This document shows, piece by piece, positions 23,693 to 36,244 of a DNA stretch of 64,000 bases. The position numbers and the translations under genes were made by a program. Positions within the stretch are counted from its first letter, which is position 1; every line of letters begins with the position of its first letter. Source of the stretch: Acridotheres tristis (taxonomy: Eukaryota > Chordata > Aves > Passeriformes > Sturnidae); assembly GCA_037013685.1 (NCBI GenBank), contig CM072919.1, positions 49,868,616 through 49,932,615 on the forward strand, given 5' to 3'. The notes beneath the pieces are model-generated. The model worked only from the letters and a program-made list of their open reading frames with translations. It was not told the DNA's origin and did not search any database.

Positions 23693-26600
23693 TCATCCTT
23701 TATCCCTCTCTCAGTGTCAGCAATTTTTTCACTGTCACCCTCTGTATTTACACATGCTCTTTTCTTTCAGGAAATCTCATAGCAGAAAGGGGAACTTCCA
23801 AAGAGGAAAGTTGCTGAGGTGTCACTATGTCCCTCCAGAGCAAGTAGATTAGAAATGATGCAATACGCAAGGGAATAACAGCAGTTTTGAGATTCAATTC
23901 TAGACATCCTTATGGGAATTCTTTTATCTTACTGTAGAATCATCCAAGTTGCAAGGAAAATTTAATCCTGCTAAGCCCCTTTTAGGTCTTAGAAATCAAG
24001 TCTTCTTCAAAACAGCCCTTCACCCACTCAGCTTCCTTTAGATTTTTCCCAGGGTAATTTTAAAGACTGTGTGGGAAGGAGGATGGCAGAAAGGGGGAGG
24101 TTATAGACCATTTTAATCAATGGGCTGTGGCTCAGAGGTGACAAGGAAGAGCTTGTTATATCCTGTTCCAGGGCTGCCTTCCTAGAAAGCAGAGTCAAGA
24201 TGAAAAATTATTTAGCAGTAGAGAAATTGCTAAGAAACAGGCAGGGTTTTGAGGGCAGCTTGGACAGATGTTCTGTCTTACACTTATGCTTCCAAATGTA
24301 TTTAAAACTGTTTAGAGCTGGCAGACAAGAATGACAGGCAACATCGCTTTTTTCATCTGGATTCAGGCAGAGAGGTTTTTAAAAGCACCAGTTACAGCCT
24401 TTATTTAATTTTTTTTCTTTCTTTTTTATTTTTCTCTATTTTTTTTTTTTTGCCAGTTTCAACAGTTTGGTTTTTCTTGTAAAACATATTGTTCATAAAA
24501 CTTCATGAAAACAAATCTGCTGTCACACTGTGTTCAGGATACTGCAGCTGTTTTCTAGGAAATTTCTATGAAAGTTCTTAGAGCTCCAGTGGTTTAAGAA
24601 TGACACACCTATTAAACATATTTAGTAAAGCCAGAGATCTCACCATCAGAAAGCCAGAAAGAAATGATCTGTAGTACTGCTAAGTGGCACAAAGTTCATG
24701 AGGCCTGAGTTCTACTCTACAATGGCTTTTGTTGGACTATGCTCTCAAAGGAAGTTTCCCCTCCTTCTGTTTTGTGCCTGGCTCTACAGTATTATGTGAC
24801 TTCTCAAGGGAAAGAATTCTGATTTGTTTTTTTTTTTTTAAGTCATCCTACAGCTGCTTTATTGTAGGATTATGTTATAAAATGTACGTTCTCCTCTTCT
24901 TCAAAACTCAAGACCACGTTTAATGAAAATTTATTTCTATATACTTAGTAGTCTTTGTTTGAAGCAGAATTTTTGATGATCCTTTTATCAGTAATCAACT
25001 TTTCTAACACCACAAAAGCACATATCACTGATGCCAGCTTCTAAAAAGCTGCTGAATAAAAAGGGTTGGTATTTTGGGAATGAGAAATAGCTTATATTTT
25101 GTCTACACGCAAACATTTGCGTTGTACAAGTATTATTAAATAATGTTATAAGGATATAATGCAAAGTAAATTTCTATCATACCATGAGCAACAAGAAGTT
25201 GAAAATTTTATGACCATATATGAATTAATCTCAACTTCGTTCTCAAGTTTTTATATCACTTTTTTCTTTATATTCATTCTATTTATTGACTCTTGATTGA
25301 TTTGTCTCTAAGTTGCTTTGGTTTTTTTCTCCTTTTTAATTTTTTTTTTTTGTTAAGGTCTTTTTTTTTCTCCTCATGTACTTATCTTTCCTTGCCTTTT
25401 CTCCTCTTCCCTACCTAATTTTTTTCTATACCCTTTACTCAAAATTAGTAAAACTAATGATCATTCACTTTTACTGAAGTAATCCAGACTTAGATTTATA
25501 TTCTCTTATTACCTTAGATATTTCCTTGTAATGTTACTAATAGTTGATGTGCAAGTATGGAGCACAATAGATCTCACTTACCTGTTCAGGAAAGTTAACA
25601 AACAAGCAAGCCTAACATGACCTGAAACACATTTCAAAATATTTTAAGAATAAACCTTTATCTCCTGGTTCCAGTGTACTGCAATAAACAACTTTAAATT
25701 AAATAATAGGAGGGAAGAAATACTATCCTAGTATCTCACTCAGACAGCCTGCACTATTTCAGCCATGAAAAGTTGAGGTATCATGTTGTAGTGACTAGTG
25801 GGAGGTAGTGAGAGTCATCAGACTTCCATTCTGCACATGATTCTGACCCATTTCCTTCTACAAATTTTGGTGAATCAGTTAGTCCCTGTTTGAGTCTGTC
25901 TGCATGTTTCCATATGCTTCCTTCCTCTTTTTTTTTCCTGCTAAGTCCTCTGTCTCTAATAAAATTGTTATGAGTTACTCCATTATAAATGCACTAGCAT
26001 AGAAAGCCAAAGCAGAGTCAATTTTCAGAGCAATTATAGTGAACTAGGGGCGTTCCATATATTATTTTGTGGGGCTGTGCATCACATGGATCATGAGTCA
26101 ACCGATGTTGACAAAAATAATTGACAATTGACAAAGATATCCATTATAGAATATTTTCATAATTATTTCATTAACAAAACAGTTAACCTAAGAGCATTAT
26201 AGTAGTTAAAGGAAAATTGGTAACTTTCTTTTTCTGCACAAGAATGTCAACAGGAAGCTTCAGTGTCTGCTACAAAGAGCTTAATCACCCACTCAGATTT
26301 GAAGATCTCTAGGACATAGTTTTTTGATGGTATATATAGGTTGTATCTTGTAATGTTTATTTTTAGAGAGCTGTCTTCTTATTTAATAGTATGCATATCA
26401 AGTGCAAGAATTAAACACAATAACACTTGACTTCATATTTTGTGATAGCATATTAAAAAATCTCAAAACCAAAAAATCCAAAATCCTATGCTTACAAAAA
26501 TATAAGTTCCATAATATGCCTCTCATTTTTTGGAGCTCATATTATTATTTAGATCAACATTCCACTATTGGTTAGTATGAAATGTCTGTGCTACTCTTAT

Positions 26601-26797
26601 AGCAAAAGTAGGAAGTACTGTGCATAAAAGATGCATCAGTGTGCTTTCTCAGAAACAGACCCCACTTTTTATTCCTTTTTGACTATTTATTTCACCTACC
26701 TTTTATAATGAAAATGTTTTTTCCCTTCTATGGCAGTTTCAAGACCAGGCAGAAACAACCAATTTCATGTAGTGATTTTGGTTCACCTATTTGAGAT

Positions 26798-26815
26798 TTC
26801 CCAGCCAATGCACCA
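26798..26815 (-). promoter_or_regulatory. Retroviral primer-binding site for tRNA-Gly
   Basis: Reads TGGTGCATTGGCTGGGAA on the minus strand, 5 bases after the CA end of LTR-B. The complement of the 3' end of vertebrate tRNA-Gly(GCC) plus CCA is TGGTGCATTGGCCGGGAA, so 17 of 18 bases match. The single change is C to T at a CpG, the usual decay of methylated DNA. A retrovirus starts minus-strand DNA synthesis from the tRNA annealed here. It fixes the polarity of the provirus as leftward. Confidence 0.8.
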
Positions 26816-26820
26816 ATTTA

Positions 26821-28320
26821 TGTGGTGAGTTTAGTGCTGGCCAAATGTCCAGTGCCCATGAGAATTATTTACTCATTTCCTGCTGTGAGACAGGATTAGG
26901 AGGAAGGCAAATTAGGCTCAAACCTTAAAGGGTATAAAGAAAAATTTATTAACAGAACTAAAAGAATAGTAAGAATCCAAATAAAACCTTCAGAACATTT
27001 CTCCTGCCACCCACACCTTCTTTTCTTTCCCACTGACAACGTACAGAAGCAATTCAGTCAGTTTATCAACTCCAGAACAGTCTTTCTTCTTAGGGAGAGG
27101 AGTCTCTCTTGTCATGCTATGGAAACTTCTTCACAAGAAAACAGTTCTCTCATGGCTTTTAATTTCCACATATAGCAGCCACCCAGAAATCAGCAATCAT
27201 GAAGTCCTTCCCATCTCTTGCAGCCTTCCCACAGCTGCATTCATGGGCCATGTCAGCTTATGGGGTACTATTTTAAGGATGAGCTGTTCAAAAGAAAAGG
27301 TTCTCTTTCCCTATATTTGAGATTCTCTCAGGGAGCAGATTTCTTCTTTTTCTTTCCCTGGAGCAAAGGGCCTTCATCACTCTCCTCTCTCTCTGTTCAA
27401 ATTTCTCATGGGAGCACAGCTACTTCAACATCTGCTTGTTCAGCATGGATGCCTTTGCTCATGTCTACAGTGTGAACACTCCATACCTCCATGTATTTTC
27501 CATTATTTTTAGGGATATTCAGTGTATCCTAGTCCATCATCATGGCTTACAAGAGAATATCAGCCTAAGACTAAGGCATCTTCTCATTCTCCTCCCATGT
27601 GGGACCTGATTCCTTCTTTACTGACCTTGGTGTCTTCATGTTGTTTTTCTATGTGTCTTCAGTCTGTCCTTTTCTCTCACTCGAGAGAGGATGGAAGGTC
27701 TGCAAGTCCCATGTGAGCACTGAAAGAGTTAATATTTTGCCTGAGGCCTGCAGATGGTCCTGTGATCCCTGCTGGATGGTGGCCAGAGCTGTTTATGGTG
27801 GAGAATTCTTCAGCAGCTGTGCTGCGGGGGGGAGTTAGGATCCCAGCAGCCAAGCTAGAACACAGGGCAGCACCCATGGGCTGACGGCTCCTCCTCCCCT
27901 GCCCGGTGGTTTCAGGTGGAATTCAGCAGCATTTCAGCCGAGCTATGGGGCAGTCTGGCTGCGCTGGGGAGAGGGGGATCCGGCCCAGCCAGCGCTGCAG
28001 CACAGCAAGGCCCAGCCCTGCCGGGACGGGGCCTGGTGAGCTCCCCGCGGAGGGACCCAGCCCTGCGGCAAAGCCTGCCTGGCCTGGCCTGGCTGTGAAA
28101 GAAAAAAAGACATTCCCGGGGTAAAATGTGACTCTCACAGGGGTGTGTTTACCCCTCTAATTGGCTTATCAGCATGCCTGTTCTCAAAGCCAGCCAGCAA
28201 TTGGTTTTGCCAGGCACGGAGGAAGCTGTTAGCAGCTTCTCTTAGAACATCACTTCGTGGCTGGGCTCATTCCCTTCTCACCAAAACTCAATTAATGCAA
28301 AATTAGCACACCTTCTCTTT
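26821..28320 (-). mobile_element. Long endogenous-retrovirus 5' LTR (LTR-B), minus orientation
   Basis: A 1500-bp LTR in reverse, a sister of LTR-A and LTR-C. In its own sense it starts TGTGCTAATTTTGC (at 28320), has a GC-rich U3 block (about 27830-28110), the shared GACTTGCAGAC (27698-27708 on the plus complement), a poly(A) signal AATAAA (26945-26950) and a CACCACA end at 26821. A primer-binding site follows directly, so this is a 5' LTR with the beginning of a provirus. No 3' LTR or coding region could be found to its left, so most of the provirus is deleted or decayed. Confidence 0.85.
26945..26950 (-). terminator. Poly(A) signal of LTR-B
   Basis: AATAAA on the minus strand, followed by TTTTTCTTTATACCC. 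Position and context are conserved with LTR-A. Confidence 0.65.
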
Positions 28321-31300
28321 TTCCCAGTATAATCGCTAAAAGGAAGGAAATACAGCTGAAGTTGAACCATTACAACTTTTATAGTTTATCAGGGGACAAA
28401 AATGCATATCTGAGTGTTGTGTAAGATGAAGGTTTTAAATTAAAAGTTGTACTGTTAGCTATCTTTAATTGTATTTGCGAAAACAGGATGGAGTTTCAAT
28501 AAAAACTTCCTCAGCATGTTGACAAAATAATTTTATTTTTTGCTTTATTTTTGCTTATTTCAAAATTATTTTAAAATGTCTTCAGTTCTTACAAGACTTT
28601 TTGTTTTCAAATGCTTTTTATCAGAGTACTGCTGTGAGGTAGTAATTTATTTGGAAATCTTGATTCTAGTAACTAAATTATGTCCAATTTTATACGAATA
28701 TCAGTTTTGCTTCTTTTTTGGCACAAGATACAACCACACCTCCCTTGAAATAAAGGTGTTTGCCAACAATAGGAAGGCAATTATAGCTATGTGTGTATTT
28801 CTGTGTTAAATGTGTAAGGTCTTGGGTGGAAATGAAAACCTGGAAACATGTCTGTGTTTTTAATATAACGAATAAGGCATGCCCATTTAATGAGTACTTC
28901 ATCTAGTCCACTGAAGCAGCATCTGTCTCTGTAGCAAGCAGCTCTTACATCCTGATGTGACTCATATCACATCTAGTTGCTTTTGACTTTCCAGATTGAG
29001 TAATGATAATACATAGATATTTCTGTGTGTATACTCAGCTTTCTGTAGGATTTCAGAACAGAGATGAAACTAAATCTACATGCTCCAGGTGCTCTAAGTA
29101 CTTGTTAAAATCTGAAGTTTCCCATCAGTATCTTTCCATCCTGTCTGTTTTGTTAAAGTTCATTATTAATAACATGCCATAAATCATGTCAGATTTCAGA
29201 CAGCTGGGCTTTCTTTTCACGAGGACAATATTGTGCATAAGTTACAAACACATTTCACTGAAGTAGCAAAAGAGCACTTCTTTAGCAATTTTATGAGACA
29301 ATTTGCTAGTAATTACTGACTCTTGAGCAAAGTTCACTAGGAGTACTGGCTTGTAATCTGAATATAGTTCATTTATATTTAGAAGAATTTTCCATAAAAC
29401 ATGAATAATTTTTCTTAATATGAATCTCTTGTAAGTGCCATAAGAGATTAACATTGGAAATAATGTTAGATACTGAGAAATATGAAGAAACAAAAATGGT
29501 CATAATTAATCATATGAAAATATGAATATATGTCAAAACAATAAAATAACTTATCAACTGGAAAATTATTAAACAGAATTGTAGCAATTGGCTAATTCAG
29601 AAGTTCTGTTACTTGAGTTAGTTCTATCCTTTTTTCCATCATGAATAAAATCTTACGCTAAAAGGTCTATATGTCCTAGACTTCGAAATTGAGAAATTTA
29701 ATTTCCAGCTGAAATTTTTTATTATTATTATTTCTGGAGTTCATCTGCTTTGCTTGTGCCAAATACATTTTGCTACAGCTGGACAACTCAGTGCATATTT
29801 CCTAGAACAACATCAACAAAGTTCTTAAATGGGGTATTCTTTTGACTAAAAAAAAAAAAAGAAAGGAGTCCTTAGTTTGAATCTTTTTTACATATTTCAT
29901 ATGGTTTAGACATTGGACGAATATGCTTGAAATGCTGAAATAAAAACTGAAATAAAATCCTTTTGAAAATTTAGGAGGTCTAGCTGATTTTTTGGATTTG
30001 TTTTTCCTTGTGCAAAACAGAATTGATCTGTTTTTACCACAAAGTATCATTAAAAATTTTGAATCCAGTAACAACTGAGAGAACAGATACCACAAAAAAG
30101 ATCAACAGGAAAAGTGGATAGACCCCTGAAATAATATAAATAATAAACAACTTTAATTTGAAGGATGACTTCTTTCTAGAAGGTTTTTATTAGTTTTATA
30201 CTTTATTTATCTCTAGCCATTCTGGCTTTTTTATTTCATATAAACACAAAACCCCTTATTTTCTTCTGGGAAAATAACCTACATAAGTATGTTCCCTTGG
30301 AAAGTTGGCACTACTAATGTATTGTAGATAATTTACATTAATTGATTGATTGTAGGTGCTGAACAAAACATTTCATTTTAAATATGATGCATGGTGCTAA
30401 AAGATAGGCCTGTCAGATCAAGAATTCCCTAGGTGAGGTAATTATATTTCAGTGCTAATTGTTTCTAAATTTCTTATTCACCCAAACAAAAGGTAAACTC
30501 CTTGTATAAATATTTTTCCTGAATCACTTCAAAATATTATTGTTAAAAAGCTTTTATAAAATTATGCATATTGCAGAGAAAATACATATCTTTTTATTCA
30601 ATAATTTAAAACAAACTTTAAAACAATTAAATTACATTAATCAGTGTACTTCATATGTAAAGGTATATGTTCATAGTATTTTAGTACAGAACTAAGAACA
30701 TACTTTCTAGTGCTTTGAAGTCAGTGGCAGGGAAAACAATTTAGTGTGCTAAAACAGTATTCCATCCTAAAGTAAGGAGTAGCCCATTTTCATGTCTGTG
30801 AGTATATGTTTTGCTTTTGTATCGCCAATTGAATCAAGACACTTAAAGTATGCAGTGGAGAATCAAGGAGAAAGGACAGGAAAATTCCAGGCTTGTGGCC
30901 TATGCTCTGGGAGGACAGGAAAATTCCAGGCAAATGGAGGTTCAGCACCCCAGAGATATAATAGTTATGAAAGATAGTGCCAGAGGGATTGGTGTTAGTC
31001 ACATCACATAGTTAATATGCAGTTCTAAGCATAAGTTGTAGAAAATGTAAAGACCAGGTTTTCTGATGAAAGTACAGAAACAGTCAACTTTTGATTCCCA
31101 TTGGAAACATGCAGATTTGAGATGTTGGTATTCTGTAGAATCTGTTCACTTGTTAATTATTTCTTGATGAGATTCCTTGCAAATTTGGTTTCTGCAGGTG
31201 ACACATGACACTGGCAACCTATGGCAATTCAATTAATTGTTGTTCCTTTATCTCACTGTGCTGCTGAAGTCAATGCATGATGTACAGTACTTTAACTTTG

Positions 31301-32212
31301 TGGAAATGTGGAACTGGGAGAACTCATATCCTGACTCAGCTTATTTGTATAACTACGTTTAAGGATAAGATATCAAAGCATTTTTTTCATAAAACTTTGC
31401 ACCTTGAGAATGGTGGGGAAGGTCTATGTACAGTCAAGCTTTTCACAAACTTGTCTTCATCAGTGCAGATCACTGAGCCTGCAGTAACAAATATGTACTT
31501 GTGACAGTACATATATTCATGCAGGTGTATGTAAAAGGAGCAGTTTCAAAGCAGAAGCAGACATTGTGAAAATATTTTATGCCATTTACTTGGCATAATA
31601 ATGAGCAAAAAATAAAAAGAAGAAATAAATTAATGCTTTTAGTATAGTGAGAATAAAACATTTGCTGATGTTCAGAAAGCAAGGACTTAAACAGGACAAG
31701 AGAAAAAAAATTACACTCATGAAATGGAAATAGACCAAACCACCTTTATCATCTTTATGAAACTCTTTCCTGTATGGCTTATCTGAATGATAGAATAAAA
31801 TAGGCCCTGCCAGGAAGGAAAACTTTCAATTCTGCTATATCTTTTTAGCAGTGGAATATTATGTCAGTACTTTAGCCATAGTCAAGGGACATTTAAAGAT
31901 ACTGTAGATAAAATGTTGAATATACTTAACAGAAACACAAGAAAGACTTTTTCAAGAGTATTAAATGCATTGTGTTAAAGAGACTCACTCTGAGCACAAT
32001 GTGTACTTTCCATCCTACATTAGGGAAAAACATGCTGCAGCTGCAAATAACACCATAACCTGTGCCTTGCTCTTTTTTGACATTTTGCTTATCTTGAATT
32101 TCATTCCTCCTCCAAAGTAGATTTAAAATCTCTGAAAAATGAGAGAATTTGGGAAGGATCTGTAAGGATTTTTTTTGCAAGTAGACTCAAAAACAAATAT
32201 TTTGTAACACTT
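28321..32212. other. Single-copy AT-rich DNA, no gene seen
   Basis: No transposon or exon recognised in about 3.9 kb. One short direct duplication near 30874-30931 is listed separately. The open frames (up to 97 codons) show no domain. Confidence 0.55.
30874..30931 (+). repeat. Two copies of a 19-bp motif, 39 bp apart
   Basis: GGACAGGAAAATTCCAGGC occurs exactly at 30874-30892 and 30913-30931. It has a near-palindromic core GGAAAATTCC. Confidence 0.9.
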
Positions 32213-32385
32213 CAAAGAATCATAGAATCACAGAATCATAGAATCACAGAGTCAGAGAATCATTTAGGTTGACCTTTGAGGTCAGGAAGGCCAAATTTTA
32301 ATTGATCACCACCTTGTCAACTACACCATAGAACTAAGTGACACATCCACTAATTTAATGAACACTCCCATACCTTGTCTTAAAA
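32213..32385 (-). mobile_element. CR1 LINE 3'-end fragment with tail repeats
   Basis: The reverse tail (ATAGAATC/ACAGAATC units at 32217-32262) is followed by 'ggttgacctttgaggtcagg' and about 110 bp of 3' UTR. It was cut short by 5' truncation, as is usual for CR1. Confidence 0.8.
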
Positions 32386-32420
32386 GAAAATAAAATTCCA
32401 CAAAGGCTTATTCTTATATA

Positions 32421-32561
32421 GAAAAGGAAAAGGAAGAGGAAGAGGAAGAAGGAACAAGGAAGAAGGAACAAAAAGGAAGGAAGAAGGGAGAAAAAGAGAA
32501 AATAAAAAGGGGGGGAAAAGAAAAAAAGAGAAGAGGAAAAAGAAAAAGGAAAAAAGGAAAA
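32421..32561 (+). repeat. Purine-rich (GGAA/GAAA) low-complexity tract
   Basis: About 140 bp of A and G with only a few pyrimidine interruptions. It begins about 35 bp beyond the truncated end of the CR1 fragment. Confidence 0.9.
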
Positions 32562-33114
32562 TTTTTCTAATCCATACATATAAGTATGCATATTTTTTGA
32601 CATAGAATATTTTCCTGAAAGCTGATGGGGCTGTTTAAGGCATTACCATCAGTATTTTTCTTCCATAATCCTAATCATTATAAATTAAAACAGGTAGACT
32701 CTTCAAGTCCCATGTTATTATTTGAAGGAACTGGTTTAATTATTCAGAAACATGTAGGATATATATATATTTAAAGAACATTTCATAATAGCAAGTGTTC
32801 TCATTTCTGTGGTTTGGGCTTTGCTAGTGAAATGACAGCATTAGTCTCTCTATCCTTTTCTCATTTTTCACAATGTTTGTATTGATTTTTTTACAAGGCT
32901 CTGGATAATATGTTAATCTATTTGTATGATCACAATAGTAATCTGAAGGAATTAAATAAAACCATGGAAAAGATATGTATTTAAGGTATTAAGTGTAGCA
33001 AAAAAGCAAAGGCAATGAGGAAGACAATCTGTATTCACATTGTCAAAGGCACTCGTTTACAATCTGTAAGAATAACTTGCTTTTTAGTGGAATGTTATGA
33101 TTTTGAAATCATGC

Positions 33115-34250
33115 CTGCCTAAGTTGATTACCTTCAGTTGATGGCATGGCTGTCAGGGTAGATGAGGAGAGGGCAGTGGATGCTGTCAACCTTGACTTCC
33201 ACAAGGCTTTTGACCCTGTCTCCCATGACAAACTCACAGGTAAGCTCAGCAGGTGTGGGTTAGATGAATGGACAGTGAGGTGGATCTGGCTGAATGGCAG
33301 AGCTCAGAGGCTGGTTGTGGAGTCTGGTTGGAGGCCCACAGCAGTGTTCCCCAGGGGTCAGTACTGGTACAGTCTTGTTCAGTTCCTTATCAATGACCTG
33401 GATAACGGGACAGTCACCCTCAGCAAGTTTGCAGATGATGAGGACTTGGGCAGAGAGGAACCTAATGAATTTTGACAAAGGCAAGTGGAGGGTCTTGCAC
33501 CTGGAGAAGAATAACCCCACATACCAGCACAGGGGCTGACCTGATGAGTAGGAGCTCTGCAGAGAAAGACCTGGGGGCCCTGGTGGACAGCAAGCTGTCC
33601 ATGAGCCATTAGTGTGGCCGTGTGGCCAAAGCCAGTGGTGTCCTGGGGTGCGCTGGGTAGAGCATTGCCTACAGGTTGAGGGAGGGGATCCTGCCCCTCT
33701 ATTCTACACTTCGCACTTTATTCTGAGCCTTCACGTGGAGTACTCTAGCCAGTTCTGGGCTTCCAGTTCAAGAAAGACAAGGAACTGCTTGAGAGGGTTC
33801 AGTGGAGAGCTACAAAGATTATTGGGGGACTGGAGCATCATCTCTTATGAGGAAAGGCTGAGGGAGCTGGGCCTCTAATTTAACCTGGAGAAGAGGTGAC
33901 TGAGCAGAGATCAGTGTGTACAAAGGTCTTAAGGGCAATGTCAAGAGGATGGGATCAGACTATATTCAGGGGTTCCCAGTGACAGGACAAGGGACAACAG
34001 ACACCAACTGAAATACAGGAAGTTCCATCTAAATATGAGGAAAATCTTCTGGGATTTTTTAATCAAGCACTGGAACAAGCTACCCATGTACGTTGTGGAG
34101 TCTCTTTGCCTGCAAGATATTCATAACCCACCTAGATGTGATCTTGTGAAGTCTGATCTAGGTGGACGTGCTTTAGCAGGGCATGGTGGACTAGATGTTT
34201 CCAGAGGTCCTTTCCAAAGCCAGGTATTCTGTGATTCTTTTCAGAACCCT
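33115..34250 (+). mobile_element. CR1 LINE fragment, RT core to 3' tail, moderately preserved
   Basis: Sense CR1 with landmarks in the expected order: the LDFHKAFDPVSH segment near 33190, PRG and INDLD near 33355-33400, FADD near 33430, the C-terminal 'aagattattgggggactgga' near 33815, 'aggaaaggctgagggagctg' near 33852, the 'aggaagttccatctaaatat' pre-tail motif near 34020, and the tail 'attctgtgattc' near 34228. About 100 bp is missing just after FADD. It is a different and less decayed subfamily from the copy at 4160. It is 5'-truncated and has no intact ORF2. Confidence 0.92.
33146..33475 (+). pseudogene. CR1 ORF2 reverse-transcriptase fragment
   Basis: A 109-codon open piece. Residues 16-27 (LDFHKAFDPVSH) are the RT motif that holds the first catalytic aspartate (LDF-KAFD). 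Residues 82-86 are INDLD and 95-98 are FADD, the metal-binding aspartate pair. The PQG motif has decayed to PRG (69-71). After FADD the sequence jumps over a deleted stretch. An intact CR1 ORF2 also has an N-terminal endonuclease and is several times longer, so this cannot work alone. The ATG is an accidental in-frame codon, not the native start. Confidence 0.8.
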
Positions 34251-35394
34251 CAAATTTTCAACTAATGCCTGTTTGTGACAGATTCAGTGGAAGTTTATGA
34301 AACGTGAATCAGGTTCTGTATTTCACAGGAGGTTTATTATGATGAAAAGGTAATTAGATTACTTGGTCTCATTGCTGTAATTCTCTCCATCCTGTAAGCA
34401 CCATGTTGTCAATCCTAACATTAAGTAGCCAGTAAGAAATAGCATTTATAAATGTTAAGTGACACAATGTACTAATGAAGAAATATTTTGTCTAATATTG
34501 TCTGTTGCTGCTACAAGCTGCAATGGAAAGAAGAAAATGTACCTTCAAATAGAAGACTTAGTTGCAGGTTACTGCATATTACTCTGTGTAAAATTTAACA
34601 TCAATACTTAAATCAGATAATTCTAAAAGCTGAGGATATAAACAGGGTTTCTTCAATAGATCACAAGCTGTCCTAAGCTATTTTTTATGTCTCACATGAA
34701 CTATCAGGTATTTATGGAGTCATATTAATTCATTTCTGCTGTCCAAAATATGCTTCTGTCAGCATGACACCTCCAGTACAGTTATATCAATCAGGAGCAT
34801 TAGCTTAATAGCATAAGGATAAAATCTGAAATGCCAACATATAAAATGCAGTATGTGTGATTAATATTTCTAATAAGAGATTATTCTATAAATATATTTG
34901 TAGAAGCAGAACTGGAAATGTTTAAATATGCTAATCAATAAAGAAGTACCATATGAACGCATACATCTTGGTCTTTGATTGCCATAGCCTACTGCTCAAA
35001 ATAGTCTTTTGCAGAAGTCTGCTCATAAAAAATACCACAAGTATTCACTTTCTCAACAATTTAAAAATAAATCTTGTTACCTTCATTCCCCACTGATTTG
35101 TTGGACTGACCCTTTTCAGTTTGCAGACCTAAGAAACATACTTTCTACACAAAGCCAAAAGTGTATTCCTGTCCAAAATCAAATCAAAACATCTAATCAA
35201 AGAATTTGTGTTTTCCCAGATGTGAAGATGTGATGTGTACAGAGGAAAAAAAGAGAAAGAATACTATTACAGACAAAGTGTTGGTAAAAATAATCGCGAC
35301 TTCTAACAGAGTACTTTGTTTATGCTAGCAGGACCTATACTAAATTTTTTAGTGTCTCTGCAGTCCTTCTGCTAATGACAGGGAGATGAGCGTG
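34251..35394. other. Single-copy DNA, no gene seen
   Basis: AT-rich, nothing recognised. Confidence 0.5.
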
Positions 35395-35875
35395 TATAAT
35401 CTATTTCAATTTTGAGCAAGGCTTTTGTCTCTCTGTGCTTGACCACTCTGATCTCCTTTTATGACCAGATGTATTGCCTAGTGGATGAAGGAAAGGTTGT
35501 GGAGGTAACCAACTGGACTACAGCACAGACTTTGACACTGTCTCCAGCAGCATTTTCCTGGCAAAGATGGCAGCCCATCTCTTGGGCAGGGGCACTCTTT
35601 GCTGGATTAAGAACTGGCTAGCTGGGCAGACAGTCATGAAAGTAGTTACATCCAGCTGTTGGGTGGTCATTAGTGGTATTCCCTAAGGCTCTGTACTGGG
35701 GACAGTCCTGTGTAGTATCTTTACTGGTGATCTGGACAAGAGGATCAGACTCAGCAAGTTCAGATGACACTAAATTGGGGCTGAGTGTTGATCTGCTGGA
35801 GGGCAAGAAGATCTCTCTACAGAGGGATTTGGACAGGCTAAATTGGTAACCAAAGGTGTTGGATCTCAGAAATAT
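35395..35875 (+). mobile_element. CR1 LINE fragment, RT core region
   Basis: Sense CR1 core. 'ggaggtaaccaactggacta' and 'agcacagactttgacactgt' mark the KAFDTVS motif, 'gtggtattccctaaggctct' the G(V/I)PQG motif, 'tcagcaagttcagatgacac' the FADD region (one base lost), and 'agagggatttggacaggcta' the following helix. It stops abruptly near 35870. Confidence 0.82.
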
Positions 35876-36244
35876 GGAGTTTTTGAGTTTTCTGTGCTTC
35901 TTGGCACAGGCTGCCTGGAAAACACTGCACTGGACTTGAAACCTTGGAGAAGATTTGTAAATATAAAAAATGAGTTAGAGGTCACAAATGTGTAGTAGGT
36001 TAGATGTGTGAATTATCACTGGGTGATGGGTTTTAAATTTGAGGTTTATTTACATGGCATGTCTATTTAAATACATCTAACAATGACCGTGGATTGGACA
36101 ATGCTGAAAGAACCTCTGACTCTAACTGGCTTGTTACAATGTCAGTCAATTTTCTCTTCCTCCAAAGAGAAATGCAAACAATCCACTGTTTATCAGAAAG
36201 AGTGTGTGAGAAGTGTAAAAGAATGTCTCAGCATAAGAAGGCAA
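35876..36244. other. Unassigned segment between two CR1 pieces
   Basis: About 370 bp that does not read as CR1 although CR1 flanks it on both sides in the same orientation. It may be an insertion or a diverged part. Confidence 0.4.

Larger units (their letters stand above)
18991..26797. other. Repeat-poor AT-rich DNA, no gene seen
   Basis: Almost 8 kb with no CR1 or LTR that I can recognise. It contains an A20 run at 21601, a TG/TA/CA microsatellite near 23640, and T-rich tracts near 24405-24450 and 25320-25430. Reading frames are short and show no known domain. The internal remains of the LTR-B provirus may extend leftward into 26.0-26.8 kb but cannot be recognised. Confidence 0.55.

Noticed and set aside
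26000..26797. Search for gag-like sequence after the LTR-B primer-binding site
   Set aside because: No open frame or recognisable motif follows. The internal region is deleted or too decayed to call.
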